Shown here: piece after piece, positions 27,584 through 38,342 of the stretch
Layout: every line of letters begins with the position of its first letter
Numbering within the stretch: position 1 is the first letter of the stretch
DNA from: Halomonas halophila
GTDB lineage: Bacteria; Pseudomonadota; Gammaproteobacteria; Pseudomonadales; Halomonadaceae
Length of the DNA stretch: 64,000 bases
NCBI RefSeq assembly: GCF_030406665.1
Contig: NZ_CP129121.1
Span: 2,542,001-2,606,000, forward strand
Reading direction: 5' to 3'
Translations under genes and position numbers: made by a program
Notes under the pieces: model-generated
The model's database searches: none
Seen by the model: the letters and a program-made list of their open reading frames with translations, nothing else
Told to the model about the DNA's origin: nothing

Positions 27584-28259
27584 GCGCCGCTCGCGGCACG
27601 ATCTGCAGCGGCTCCTCGGGCCCCAGGAAATGGGGCTCACGCCCCCATACGTAGAGATCGCCCAGGGTCGCCACTCGTGCGGCCCACTCCCGCGCCTTCA
27701 GCCACAGCACGCCCTCCGACGGTCGCTCCGGCGCCGCGCAGCCGCGCGCCTCGATGCCCAGCGCCTCGGCGATGAACAGGGCCCGCGGCAGGTGCCACGA
27801 CTGGGTGACCAGCAGCGCTCGCGTCACGCCGAAGACGCCGCGCGCCCGGGACAGGGTATCGAAGGTGCTGAAGCCGGCGTAGTCCAGCGTCATGGCCGCG
27901 TCGGGCACGGCGCGACCGCGCAGGTCACGCCACATGGTCACCGGCTCGTTGTAGTAACGGGTGCTGTTGTCCCCGGACAGCAGCAGGTGCTGCACCCGCT
28001 CACCGCGGTACAGCCGCGCAGCCGCCTGCATGCGGCCCTCGAAATGCGGATTGCGCTGGCCGCTGCGCGTCCAGTGGGAGGTGCCGAAGACGATGCCCAC
28101 CCGCTCGGGGCCGCACTGCTGAAGTCCGTGGTCGATGCGCCCGCGGGTCTCGGCCAGCACCCACAGGTTGGCGCCCACGAAAAGCAGAATCGCCAGGAGT
28201 GCGAGCCCCCCCAGCGACATCAGCAGCCCCCTGACACCTTTCCACAATGAGATGGGCAT
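27504..28259 (-). CDS. SanA/YdcF-like (DUF218) envelope protein
   Basis: A 251-residue protein with an N-terminal membrane anchor (LLMSLGGLALLAILLFVGAN) and a DUF218 domain (VGIVFGTSHWT, HLLLSGDNSTRYYNEP, ALLVTQSWHLPRALFIAEAL) in the periplasm. SanA relatives affect envelope permeability to vancomycin at high temperature; biochemical activity unknown. The C-terminus ends in a serine/alanine-rich tail (SSAADTARESASDSASSTPR) encoded antisense to the helical-bundle gene. The start at 28259 lies 12 bp after the sufT stop, so it may be read through from suf. Confidence 0.83.
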   Translation of the reverse strand: MPISLWKGVRGLLMSLGGLALLAILLFVGANLWVLAETRGRIDHGLQQCGPERVGIVFGTSHWTRSGQRNPHFEGRMQAAARLYRGERVQHLLLSGDNSTRYYNEPVTMWRDLRGRAVPDAAMTLDYAGFSTFDTLSRARGVFGVTRALLVTQSWHLPRALFIAEALGIEARGCAAPERPSEGVLWLKAREWAARVATLGDLYVWGREPHFLGPEEPLQIVPRAALSAADASSAADTARESASDSASSTPR

Positions 28260-28271
28260 CCGCCTTACCGG

Positions 28272-28847
28272 TTAAAACATGCCGAGCTCGAGCTTGGCCT
28301 CGTCACTCATCATCTCACGACTCCAGGGCGGGTCGAAGACGATCTCGGTGTGCACCTGGCTGATCTGCGGGGCGCCGAGGATCTTGTGGCGCGCATCGGC
28401 GGCGATGACGTCACCCATGCCGCAGCCCGGCGCGGTCAGGGTCATGCGGATGGTGACGATACGCTCGCCGGTGATCAGACGCTCGATACGACAGCCGTAG
28501 ACCAGCCCGAGTTCGACGATGTCGACCGGGATCTCGGGGTCGAAGCAGGTCCGCAGCTGATCCCAGACGAACTGCTCGATCGCTTCCTCGGAGGCGTCCT
28601 CGGGCAGGGTCGGGCGCGGCACGGCCTCGAGTCCCAGGGCGTCGAGGTTGCTGCCCTCGATCAGGTAGAGCCGCCCCTCGTGGCCCACGCTGACCGAGTT
28701 GCCCTTGGCCTGCATCACGCTGACCTCGCTGTCCTCGGGCAGCGTGATGGTCTTGCCGAAGGGAATGGAGATGACCTCGACGTCGCGCTGCAGGGGCAGG
28801 ACCTGGCCCTTGTGCAGGCTCGCCAGGGGATCGTCGATCTCGCTCAT
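28272..28847 (-). CDS. sufT: putative Fe-S cluster assembly protein SufT
   Basis: A 191-residue protein. The N-terminal half is the SufT-specific domain (VISIPFGKTITLPEDSEVSV); the C-terminal half is an MIP18/DUF59-type domain (FDPEIPVDIVELGLVY and TAPGCGMGDVIAADAR with the conserved cysteine). It helps mature Fe-S proteins. The ATG at 28847 has AAGGAG four bases upstream, better than the frame's first ATG at 28871. It ends the suf operon, 79 bp after sufS. Confidence 0.88.
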   Translation of the reverse strand: MSEIDDPLASLHKGQVLPLQRDVEVISIPFGKTITLPEDSEVSVMQAKGNSVSVGHEGRLYLIEGSNLDALGLEAVPRPTLPEDASEEAIEQFVWDQLRTCFDPEIPVDIVELGLVYGCRIERLITGERIVTIRMTLTAPGCGMGDVIAADARHKILGAPQISQVHTEIVFDPPWSREMMSDEAKLELGMF

Positions 28848-28926
28848 AGGACTCCTTGGAGCTTCATTCACAGCAACCGCGGCGAGCCTTCAGGAGGTCC
28901 GCCGCGGCGTGACCCGGGAGCAGCGC

Positions 28927-30168
28927 TCAGCGCAGCATGCCCACGACCCGCTCTAGGCCGTCGACGAAGACGTCGACCTCCTCGGGGGTGTTGTAGGCGG
29001 CGAAGGAGGCGCGGCAGGTGGCATCGACACCGAACGAGGACAGCAGCGGCTGGGCACAGTGGTGTCCGGTGCGGATCGCCACGCCGAGCTGGTCGATCAA
29101 AAGGCCGATGTCCTGGGAATGGGCGCCCTCGACCACGAACGACAGCACGCCGGCCTTCTCGGGCGCGGTGCCGAGGATGCGCAGGCCGTCGATGCGCGAC
29201 ACGCTGCGCGTGGCGTGCTCGAGCAGCCGCGACTCCCAGGCGCCGATCAGCGGCAGGCCGATCTCCTCGACCCACTGAATCGCGCGTCCCAGGGCGATCA
29301 CCTCGGCGATGGCCGGGGTGCCGGCCTCGAACTTGTGAGGAATGCCGGCGAAGGTGGTGGGCGCCTCGAAGGACACGGTGGCGATCATCTCGCCGCCACC
29401 CTGCCAGGGCGGCATGGCCTCGAGCAGTTCGGCGCGGCCGTAGAGCACGCCGGCGCCGGTGGGGCCATAGACCTTGTGGCCGGAGAAGGCATAGAAGTCG
29501 ACGCCGAGCGCCTGCACGTCGACCTTCTGGTGCGGCGCGCCCTGAGCGCCGTCGACCAGAATCAGCGCGCCGTGCTCGTGGGCCACTCTGGCCATGTCGG
29601 CCACCGGATTGACGGTGCCCAGCGCGTTGGAGACGTGATTGACCGCCACCAGCCGAGTGCGCTCGGAGATCAGATCGCGGTAGGCGGCCTGGTCGAGCAC
29701 GCCGCGCTCGTCGACCGGAATCACCTTGAGGGTAAAGCCCTTCTCGGCGGCCAGCATCTGCCAGGGCACGATGTTGGAGTGGTGCTCCAGGCGCGAGATC
29801 AGCACCTCGTCGCCTTCGCCCAGGTTGGCGCGGCCCCAGCTCCCCGCCACCAGGTTGATCGCCTCGGTGGTGCCGCAGGTGAAGACGATCTCGCGGCTCT
29901 CGGCGGCGCCGAGGAAGGCACGCACGGTGTCCCGGGTGCCCTCGTAGGCCGCGGTGGCCTCATCGGCCAGGGTATGCAGACCGCGATGGATGTTGGCGTT
30001 GTAGCGCCCGTAGTACTCGTCGAAGACCTCGATCACCTGACGCGGGGTCTGGCTGGTGGCCGCGTTGTCGAGATAGACCAGCGGCTTGCCGTGGACCTCC
30101 CGATCGAGGATCGGGAAGTCGCGACGGACCCGCGCCACGTCGAGCAGCAGATCGCTGAAGTCGACCAT
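28927..30168 (-). CDS. sufS: SufS cysteine desulfurase
   Basis: A 413-residue class V PLP enzyme that takes sulfur from cysteine for Fe-S assembly. The PLP lysine is Lys232 in SGHKVYGP and the persulfide cysteine is Cys371 in RTGHHCAQPLL, the group II hallmark. It starts three bases after the sufD stop. No SufE or SufU partner gene is in the cluster, so the acceptor must be elsewhere. Confidence 0.95.
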   Translation of the reverse strand: MVDFSDLLLDVARVRRDFPILDREVHGKPLVYLDNAATSQTPRQVIEVFDEYYGRYNANIHRGLHTLADEATAAYEGTRDTVRAFLGAAESREIVFTCGTTEAINLVAGSWGRANLGEGDEVLISRLEHHSNIVPWQMLAAEKGFTLKVIPVDERGVLDQAAYRDLISERTRLVAVNHVSNALGTVNPVADMARVAHEHGALILVDGAQGAPHQKVDVQALGVDFYAFSGHKVYGPTGAGVLYGRAELLEAMPPWQGGGEMIATVSFEAPTTFAGIPHKFEAGTPAIAEVIALGRAIQWVEEIGLPLIGAWESRLLEHATRSVSRIDGLRILGTAPEKAGVLSFVVEGAHSQDIGLLIDQLGVAIRTGHHCAQPLLSSFGVDATCRASFAAYNTPEEVDVFVDGLERVVGMLR

Positions 30169-30171
30169 GGA

Positions 30172-31517
30172 TCAGTCCTCGTTGAGCGCCGCGGCGGCTT
30201 CCACCAGCCCGGCCAGGTTGAAGCGTTCCGGCAGCTTGCCGGCCACCGTGAGCTCGACCCGCTCGGCAACGGCGTCGAGGTCGACCAGCTCCATCACCTC
30301 ACCGGCGAAGGCCAGCGTCAGCAGGCCGCGGGCGGTCTGCTCGTCGATGCCGCGGGCGCGCAGGGCGTAGACCGCTTCCTCGTCGAGCTGGCCGGTGGTG
30401 GCACCGTGGGCGCACTTGACGTCGTCGGCATAGATCTCGAGCTCGGGCTTGGTGTCGACCTCGGCGCGGTCGGAGAGCAGCAGGTTGGCGTTGCTCTGCT
30501 CGGACTCGATCTTCTGGCTGTCGCGCTTGACCACCACCCGGCCGTTGAACACGCCATGGGCACGATCATCGAGGATGCCCTTGTAGTTCTCGCTGGAACG
30601 GGTGTGCGGCGCGTTGTGGTTGACCTCGGTGTGGTTGTCCACGTGCTGGCGACCCTGGCCGTAGAACAGGCCGTGCAGCGTCGCCTCGGCGCCCTCGCCG
30701 TTGAGGTCGTTGATGAAGTCGTTGCGCACCAGGCCACCGCCCAGGTTCAGGTTGAACGAGGTATAGCGGCTGTCGCGCCCCTGCTCCACCTGGATGCTGG
30801 CGATGTGACGGTCCTTGAGCGGCGCTTCCTGCAGCTTGTAGTGGGTCAGGATGGCGCCGCGGTCGAGGATGATCTCCTCCACCAGGTTGGTGAAGTTGGC
30901 CGCGCCCTCTTCACCGGCATGGTGCTCGATCAGGGTCGCCTCGCTGCGACCGCCGGCCTCGACCAGGATGCGCGGATGGCTCATCACCGGCTGCTCGCCG
31001 GCCCGGGACAGGAACTGCAGCACGATGGGCTTGTCGACCACGGTGCGCGGCGCCAGGCGGACCAGGGCGCCCTCCTCGAAGAAGGCGGTGTTGAGCGCGG
31101 CGAAGGCCGAGAAGTCGACGCCGGTGAGCCGGCCGAGCGGGCCGCCCACGGCCTCGTGGTTCTCTTCCAGGGCCTGGGACAGCGGCAGCACCTGCACGCC
31201 GGCCGGCAGGTTGCCGAGGTCCGACAGCGCCGGGGCGAAGACGCCGTCGACGAAGGTCAGGCGATGCGCGTCCAGCGGCAGAGTCAGCGCCGCCGCCGCG
31301 GCCGGCGAGAACTCGGCGTCGTCGGTCAGCGCGAAGTCAGTGCGGGCGATGTCGCGCACGTCGGTGTACTTCCACGCCTCGACGCGACGATGCGGGAAGC
31401 CCATCGCCTCGAAGCGGGCGGCGCCGGCCTGGCGCCGGGCGGCGATCCAGGTCGGCTCGTCGCCGCGCTGGGCGCTGCGCTCACTCAGGCGATCGAGGAA
31501 GCGTTGCACGTCGTCAT

Positions 31518-31521
<4 letters not shown>
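30172..31521 (-). CDS. sufD: Fe-S cluster scaffold subunit SufD
   Basis: A 449-residue beta-helix protein of the SufBD family. The C-terminal region has KIESEQSNANLLLSDRAEVD and ADDVKCAHGATTGQLDEEAV, the conserved block that includes the SufD histidine at the SufB interface. It forms the SufBC2D scaffold that builds 4Fe-4S clusters. Its start overlaps the sufC stop as ATGA, so expression is coupled. Confidence 0.94.
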
Positions 31522-32270
<749 letters not shown>

Positions 32271-32349
32271 CTTGACTACCTTTCGATCTTTGGGCCGCCG
32301 CGGCGGCTCGCAATAAGTTGATTCGTTTCCAACCCGCACTAGACGTGGC

Positions 32350-33792
<1,443 letters not shown>

Positions 33793-33861
33793 GATGTCTC
33801 CCCTCCCGGGCTGGTTGGGTCGGCGAGCCGGGCTCGCCTCGGGTGGTGAATCCGCGGGTGA

Positions 33862-34323
33862 TCAGGCCTCGGCGGCCAGACTCACGCCTTGTATGGGCAG
33901 CTGCACCGGCAGCTTGATCGGGGTGGTGTCGGCCAGGTGGGCCAGGGTCACGCTGTGGAGCAGTGTCTGCATCGCCAGCGACACCCGCTGCCAGTTGTCG
34001 GACACCCCGCAGGTGTCCACCAGTTCGCAGTCGCCCTCGGCCTGGCTGCATTCGGTCATCGCCACCGGCCCCTCGATCGCCGCGATGATGTCGCCGGCGG
34101 TGATCTGCGACGCGGGACGCGCCAGAGAATAGCCGCCCTGGGCGCCACGGCGGGACTCCAGCAGCCCGGCGCGCACCAGCATCTTCAGGGTCTTGCTGAC
34201 CGTCGGGTGCGGCACCTGCACCGCCTCGGCGAGCTCCGCCGCCGCGTGTGGCTGCTCGGGGTGACGGGCGATCTGCGCCATCACCACCGCCGCGTAGTCG
34301 GTCAGTCTGGACAGCTTCAGCAA
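33862..34323 (-). CDS. Rrf2-family regulator of the suf operon
   Basis: A 153-residue Rrf2/IscR-type repressor. A winged helix (AAELAEAVQVPHPTVSKTLK) precedes three cysteines, Cys92, Cys99 and Cys105 (ECSQAEGDCELVDTCGV), spaced as in IscR for a 2Fe-2S cluster. The usual start MLKLSRLTDYA comes from a TTG at 34323 with GGAGG upstream. First gene of the operon, and it probably represses its own promoter when Fe-S clusters are sufficient. Confidence 0.9.
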   Translation of the reverse strand: MLKLSRLTDYAAVVMAQIARHPEQPHAAAELAEAVQVPHPTVSKTLKMLVRAGLLESRRGAQGGYSLARPASQITAGDIIAAIEGPVAMTECSQAEGDCELVDTCGVSDNWQRVSLAMQTLLHSVTLAHLADTTPIKLPVQLPIQGVSLAAEA

Positions 34324-34356
34324 GACAGGCCTCCCCGGGAACACCCCTGGTGATCG

Positions 34357-34395
34357 ATTGCGGACCATTTTAGTCCTGTATGTCGACGATGTGAA
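34357..34395 (-). promoter_or_regulatory. suf promoter with IscR type-1-like box
   Basis: Read on the minus strand: -35 TTCACA (34390-34395), a 17-base spacer and -10 TAAAAT (34367-34372). The -10 lies inside a 25-bp element (34357-34381) with half-sites GGACT and GGTCC that fits the IscR type-1 pattern at most positions. Predicted transcription start near 34360, about 35 bp before the TTG. Confidence 0.7.
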
Positions 34396-34493
34396 CCCTC
34401 GCCGTGCCGTATTGCGCCGCCGAACACGCCGTTGGCGACACGTTCGACACCGTTCACATCAAAAACAACAATCGTTCTCATTGGGAGGCACTA

Positions 34494-34576
34494 TGCCCCG
34501 AACCCGCGGCCCAGCGCATGCATCAGCCCCCGCAATTTATCCCATTGCGCATCGTCATCCATGGAAAAACAAATAG
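34494..34576 (+). CDS. possible 27-residue peptide
   Basis: An ATG six bases after GGGAGG opens a frame of 26-27 codons (begins MPRTRGPAHASAPAIY, ends WKNK) in the otherwise empty region 34324-34715. A Fur-like stretch AATCGTTCTCATT (34470-34482) overlaps the ribosome-binding site. No homologue recognised. The only support is the strong ribosome-binding site, so this is speculative; the rest of the gap carries the suf promoter. Confidence 0.2.
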
Positions 34577-34715
34577 ATATGGAGCTTTGCTAAGCTGAGT
34601 CACCGCTTCACGGCCTTCCATCGCGGCCCTGCCACCGCCGGAGGCGCCACCCACGCCGTCAACGCGCCTCGAGCGCTATGCTGTATCGGCATGGGAACGA
34701 CCAGGAGATAGGGAC

Positions 34716-35381
34716 TTGGAACTCATTCAATACGCCATCGACAACCTCGACCTGCTGCTCTCGAGAACCCTCGAGCACATCGCGCTGGTCGGGGTCGCCG
34801 TCGGCATCGCCACCCTCACCGGGGTGCCCATCGGCATCGCCATCACCAAGAACGAACGCCTGGCCAAGGCGGTGCTGTATGCGGCGTCCATCATCGTCAC
34901 GGTGCCGTCCATCGCGCTGTTCGGGATCATGATCCCGGTGCTGTCGCTGATCGGCCAGGGCATCGGCTATCTGCCGGCGGTCATCGCCGTGCTGCTCTAC
35001 TCGCAGCTGCCGATCATCCGCAACACCTACACCGCCATCCACAACGTGGATCCGGCGCTGCGCGAGGCGGCACGCGGCATCGGCATGAGCCAGAACCAGC
35101 GCCTGCGCATGGTCGAGATCCCGCTGGCGGTGCCGGTGATCATGGCCGGCGTCAGGACCGCCGTGGTGCTCAACATCGGCGTGATGGCGATCGCCGCCTA
35201 CATCGGCGCCGGCGGGCTCGGCACCTTCATCAGCCGCGGCATCTCGCAGTCCGACCCGCGCCAGCTGATCGTCGGCGCGGTGGCGGTCAGCCTGCTGGCC
35301 ATCATCGTCGACTACGGCCTGCTGGCGCTGCAGAAACGCCTGACGCCCCTCGGGATGGAGCGCGCCGCCGAGACGGCCTGA
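34716..35381 (+). CDS. osmoprotectant ABC transporter permease 1
   Basis: A 221-residue permease of the OpuCB/YehW type with about five to six helices. RNTYTAIHNVDPALREAARG is the EAA loop contacting the ATPase. It imports betaine-type compatible solutes together with the next three genes. The start is a TTG at 34716 with AGGAG eight bases upstream; no ATG fits. First gene of a four-gene operon. Confidence 0.9.
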   Translation: MELIQYAIDNLDLLLSRTLEHIALVGVAVGIATLTGVPIGIAITKNERLAKAVLYAASIIVTVPSIALFGIMIPVLSLIGQGIGYLPAVIAVLLYSQLPIIRNTYTAIHNVDPALREAARGIGMSQNQRLRMVEIPLAVPVIMAGVRTAVVLNIGVMAIAAYIGAGGLGTFISRGISQSDPRQLIVGAVAVSLLAIIVDYGLLALQKRLTPLGMERAAETA

Positions 35382-35426
35382 TCCCGTCCCGCGCGACTCC
35401 GGCTCATCACACAAGGATTCCCCTGC

Positions 35427-36584
35427 ATGATTCGACTCGACAACCTGACCAAGGTCTTCGACACCCCCAAGGGCGCGGTCACCGCCGCCGACCACATCAA
35501 CATGGAGGTGCCGGCCGGCGAGATCTGCATCCTGCTCGGCCCCTCCGGCTGCGGCAAGACCACCACCCTGAAGATGATCAACCGCATCGTGCGCCCCACC
35601 TCGGGCAAGGTGTTCATCAACGGCGAGGACACCACCGGCCTGGACACCCAGGAGCTGCGTCGCAACATCGGCTACGTGATCCAGCAGATCGGCCTGTTCC
35701 CCAACATGACCATCGAGGACAACATCACGGTGGTGCCCAAGCTGCTGGGCTGGGACAAGGCCAAGTACCGGGAACGCGCCCGGGAGCTGATGGACATGAT
35801 CGCGCTGGACCCGGACGCCTTCCTCAAGCGCTATCCCAACGAGCTGTCCGGCGGCCAGCAGCAGCGCATCGGCGTGGCCCGGGCGCTGGCGGCCGATCCC
35901 CCGGTGATGCTGATGGACGAGCCCTTCGGCGCCATCGACCCGATCAACCGCGCGGTGATCCAGGACGAGTTCCTCAAGATGCAGCAGGCACTCAACAAGA
36001 CCATCATGTTCGTCAGCCACGACATCGACGAAGCGATCAAGATGGGCGACCGCGTCGCCATCTTCCGCGCCGGCCGCCTGGAGCAGTACTCCACCCCGGA
36101 CGAGCTGCTGGCCAATCCCAAGGACGAGTTCGTGGAGTCCTTCCTCGGCGAGGACCGGGCGCTCAAGCGCCTCAACCTGGTGAAGGTGCGCGACGTGGTC
36201 TCCGACGAGATCGGCACCGTATCGCCCAGCGACACCCTGGAGACCGCCCTGGCCCGGATCGACGACTTCGGCTACCAGAACGCCATCCTGGTGGTGAACG
36301 ATCGTCGCCAGCCGGTGGGGCTGATCAGCCGCTCCCAGGCGCGTACCACCAAGGGCTACTGCCGCGACCATTTCCAGAACGTGCCGGCCACCGTGTCGCT
36401 GGACGACGACCTGCGCAAGGTCGCCTCGCTGATGTTCTCCAACGACATCACCTGGCTGCCCTGCGTGGACGAGGCCGGCCGGGTCTGCGGCCAGATCACC
36501 CAGCGCGCCATGACCCACCATCTGGGCTCGCGGTTCCGCCCCACGGAACCCGCCGCGACCGCCGAACCGGCCACCAAGGAGTAA
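35427..36584 (+). CDS. osmoprotectant ABC transporter ATPase with CBS domains
   Basis: A 385-residue ABC ATPase (Walker A GPSGCGKT, signature LSGGQQQR, Walker B VMLMDEP) with a C-terminal tandem CBS module (about residues 250-365; VRDVVSDEIGTVSPSDTLET). In OpuA/OpuC-type importers the CBS module senses ionic strength or c-di-AMP to gate transport. Here it is a plausible osmotic sensor. It starts 45 bp after permease 1 and ends four bases before permease 2. Confidence 0.93.
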   Translation: MIRLDNLTKVFDTPKGAVTAADHINMEVPAGEICILLGPSGCGKTTTLKMINRIVRPTSGKVFINGEDTTGLDTQELRRNIGYVIQQIGLFPNMTIEDNITVVPKLLGWDKAKYRERARELMDMIALDPDAFLKRYPNELSGGQQQRIGVARALAADPPVMLMDEPFGAIDPINRAVIQDEFLKMQQALNKTIMFVSHDIDEAIKMGDRVAIFRAGRLEQYSTPDELLANPKDEFVESFLGEDRALKRLNLVKVRDVVSDEIGTVSPSDTLETALARIDDFGYQNAILVVNDRRQPVGLISRSQARTTKGYCRDHFQNVPATVSLDDDLRKVASLMFSNDITWLPCVDEAGRVCGQITQRAMTHHLGSRFRPTEPAATAEPATKE

Positions 36585-36588
36585 GCCG

Positions 36589-37320
36589 ATGCCGATCCGG
36601 AGCCTGAAGGGGGCCCTGCGCATTGCGCTGCTCATCGCCATCTTCTTTCTCGGCGTGTGGAGCCAGTCCAGCGGGGTCATCGACGACTTCATCTTCTATC
36701 TGCCCGACGTGCAGTTTCTGGCCGTGCAGCACCTGTGGCTGACCCTCATTTCCGGGGGCCTGGCCATCCTGGTGGCCATTCCGCTGGGCGTGGTGCTGTC
36801 GCGACCCAGCATGGCGCGCGTCGCCGAATCGGCCATGCAGGTGCTCAACGTCGGCACCACCATCCCGACGCTGGCGGTGCTGGCGCTGTCGATGAGTTTC
36901 CTCGGCATCGGCACCGTACCGGCGGTGTTCGGGCTGTTCGTGGCCACGCTGCTGCCGATCACCCGCAACACCTACGCCGGCCTCAAGGGCGTCAACCCGG
37001 CGCTGAAGGAGGCCGCCTCGGGCATAGGCATGTCGCCGGCCCAGCGCCTGCTTCGCGTCGAGATGCCCAACGCCCTCTACGTGATCTTCGCCGGCATCCG
37101 CACGGCGCTGACCATCAACGTGGGCACCGTGCCGCTGGCCTTCCTGATCGGCGCCGGCGGGCTGGGCGAGCTGATCTTCACCGGCATCGACCTCTACGAC
37201 CCGGTAATGATGCTGTCCGGCGCCATCCCTACCGCCCTGCTGGCGATCGTGGTCGATGCCATCGTGGCGACCACCGCCTTCCTGGTGGTACCCCGAGGGG
37301 TCAACCCCTCCCGCAGCTGA
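36589..37320 (+). CDS. osmoprotectant ABC transporter permease 2
   Basis: A 243-residue permease similar to the first, with an extra N-terminal hydrophobic segment (ALRIALLIAIFFLGVWSQSS). The EAA loop is GVNPALKEAASGIGMSPAQR. Separation of two permease genes by the ATPase gene is the YehW-YehX-YehY type of arrangement. It starts four bases after the ATPase stop. Confidence 0.92.
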   Translation: MPIRSLKGALRIALLIAIFFLGVWSQSSGVIDDFIFYLPDVQFLAVQHLWLTLISGGLAILVAIPLGVVLSRPSMARVAESAMQVLNVGTTIPTLAVLALSMSFLGIGTVPAVFGLFVATLLPITRNTYAGLKGVNPALKEAASGIGMSPAQRLLRVEMPNALYVIFAGIRTALTINVGTVPLAFLIGAGGLGELIFTGIDLYDPVMMLSGAIPTALLAIVVDAIVATTAFLVVPRGVNPSRS

Positions 37321-37382
37321 GCAAGAGTCCTTTCGATCCGGCCGCCGATGAGCGGCTACGCGGCAACCACAAGGAGATCACC

Positions 37383-38264
37383 ATGAAACGCTTGATGATG
37401 ACGCTTTCCGGCCTGGCACTGGCCGGCGCCATGACTACCGCCCAGGCCGAAGAGATCGTGGTCGGTGGCAAGAACTTCACCGAGCAGCAGATACTCGCCA
37501 GCATGACGTCCCAGTACCTGAGCGGGCTCGGCTACGACGTCGAGACCCGTGCCGGCATGGGCTCCGCCGTGCTGCGCCAGGCCCAGGAGAACGGCCAGAT
37601 CGACCTCTACTGGGAATACACCGGCACCTCGCTGATCAACTACAACGACGTCACCGAGTCGCTGTCGCCCGAGGAGACCTATGAACGGGTCAAGGAGCTC
37701 GACGGCGAGAAGGGCCTGGTGTGGCTGGAGCCCTCGGCGGCCAACAACACCTACGCCCTGGCCATGCGCCAGGAGAGCGTCGAGGAGACCGGCATCGAGT
37801 CGCTGTCCGAGCTGGCCCAGGCGGTCAACGACGGCGAGGACCTGACCTTCGCCATGAACGCCGAGTTCTACGCTCGCGAGGACGGCTGGCGCCCGCTCCA
37901 GCAGGCCTACGACTTCCGCGTCGGCCGCGGTGAGGTCAAGCGCATGGACTCCGGCCTGGTCTACCAGGCGCTGCGCGACGGTCAGGTCGACGTGGGCCTG
38001 GTGTTCGCCACCGACGGCCGCATCCCGGCCTTCGATTTCCAGGTCCTCGAGGACGACCAGGCCTTCTTCCCGGCCTACGCCCTGACGCCGGTGGTGCGCG
38101 AGGAAACCCTCGAGGCCAACCCGGACCTCGCCGAGCAGATGAATGCGCTGTCCGCGCTGCTCGACGACGAGACCATGGCCACCCTCAACGCCCGGGTCGA
38201 CGTCGAGCGCGAGACCATCGAGGACGTGGCACAGAGCTTCCTCGACGACAACGAACTGCTGTAA
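37383..38264 (+). CDS. osmoprotectant-binding periplasmic protein
   Basis: A 293-residue OpuCC/OsmX-type binding protein with a signal peptide (MKRLMMTLSGLALAGAMTTA, cleavage after AQA) and the start of the mature fold EEIVVGGKNFTEQQILASM. IDLYWEYTGTSLINYN contains the aromatic residues that cage quaternary ammonium groups. No lipobox cysteine, so it is free in the periplasm. Substrate likely glycine betaine or choline, not determinable further. Last gene of the operon. Confidence 0.92.
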   Translation: MKRLMMTLSGLALAGAMTTAQAEEIVVGGKNFTEQQILASMTSQYLSGLGYDVETRAGMGSAVLRQAQENGQIDLYWEYTGTSLINYNDVTESLSPEETYERVKELDGEKGLVWLEPSAANNTYALAMRQESVEETGIESLSELAQAVNDGEDLTFAMNAEFYAREDGWRPLQQAYDFRVGRGEVKRMDSGLVYQALRDGQVDVGLVFATDGRIPAFDFQVLEDDQAFFPAYALTPVVREETLEANPDLAEQMNALSALLDDETMATLNARVDVERETIEDVAQSFLDDNELL

Positions 38265-38290
38265 CGGCATCGCCCGTCATGCGATCGCAC

Positions 38291-38324
38291 CGGAGGCCGC
38301 CCCAGGGCGGCCTCCGTCGTTTCC
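38291..38324 (+). terminator. terminator of the osmoprotectant operon
   Basis: An 11-bp stem CGGAGGCCGCC/GGCGGCCTCCG (38291-38301 with 38306-38316), a four-base loop and then TCGTTT. It lies 26 bp after the binding-protein stop. Confidence 0.8.
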
Positions 38325-38342
38325 TCGAAGCGAGAGGTCCTC

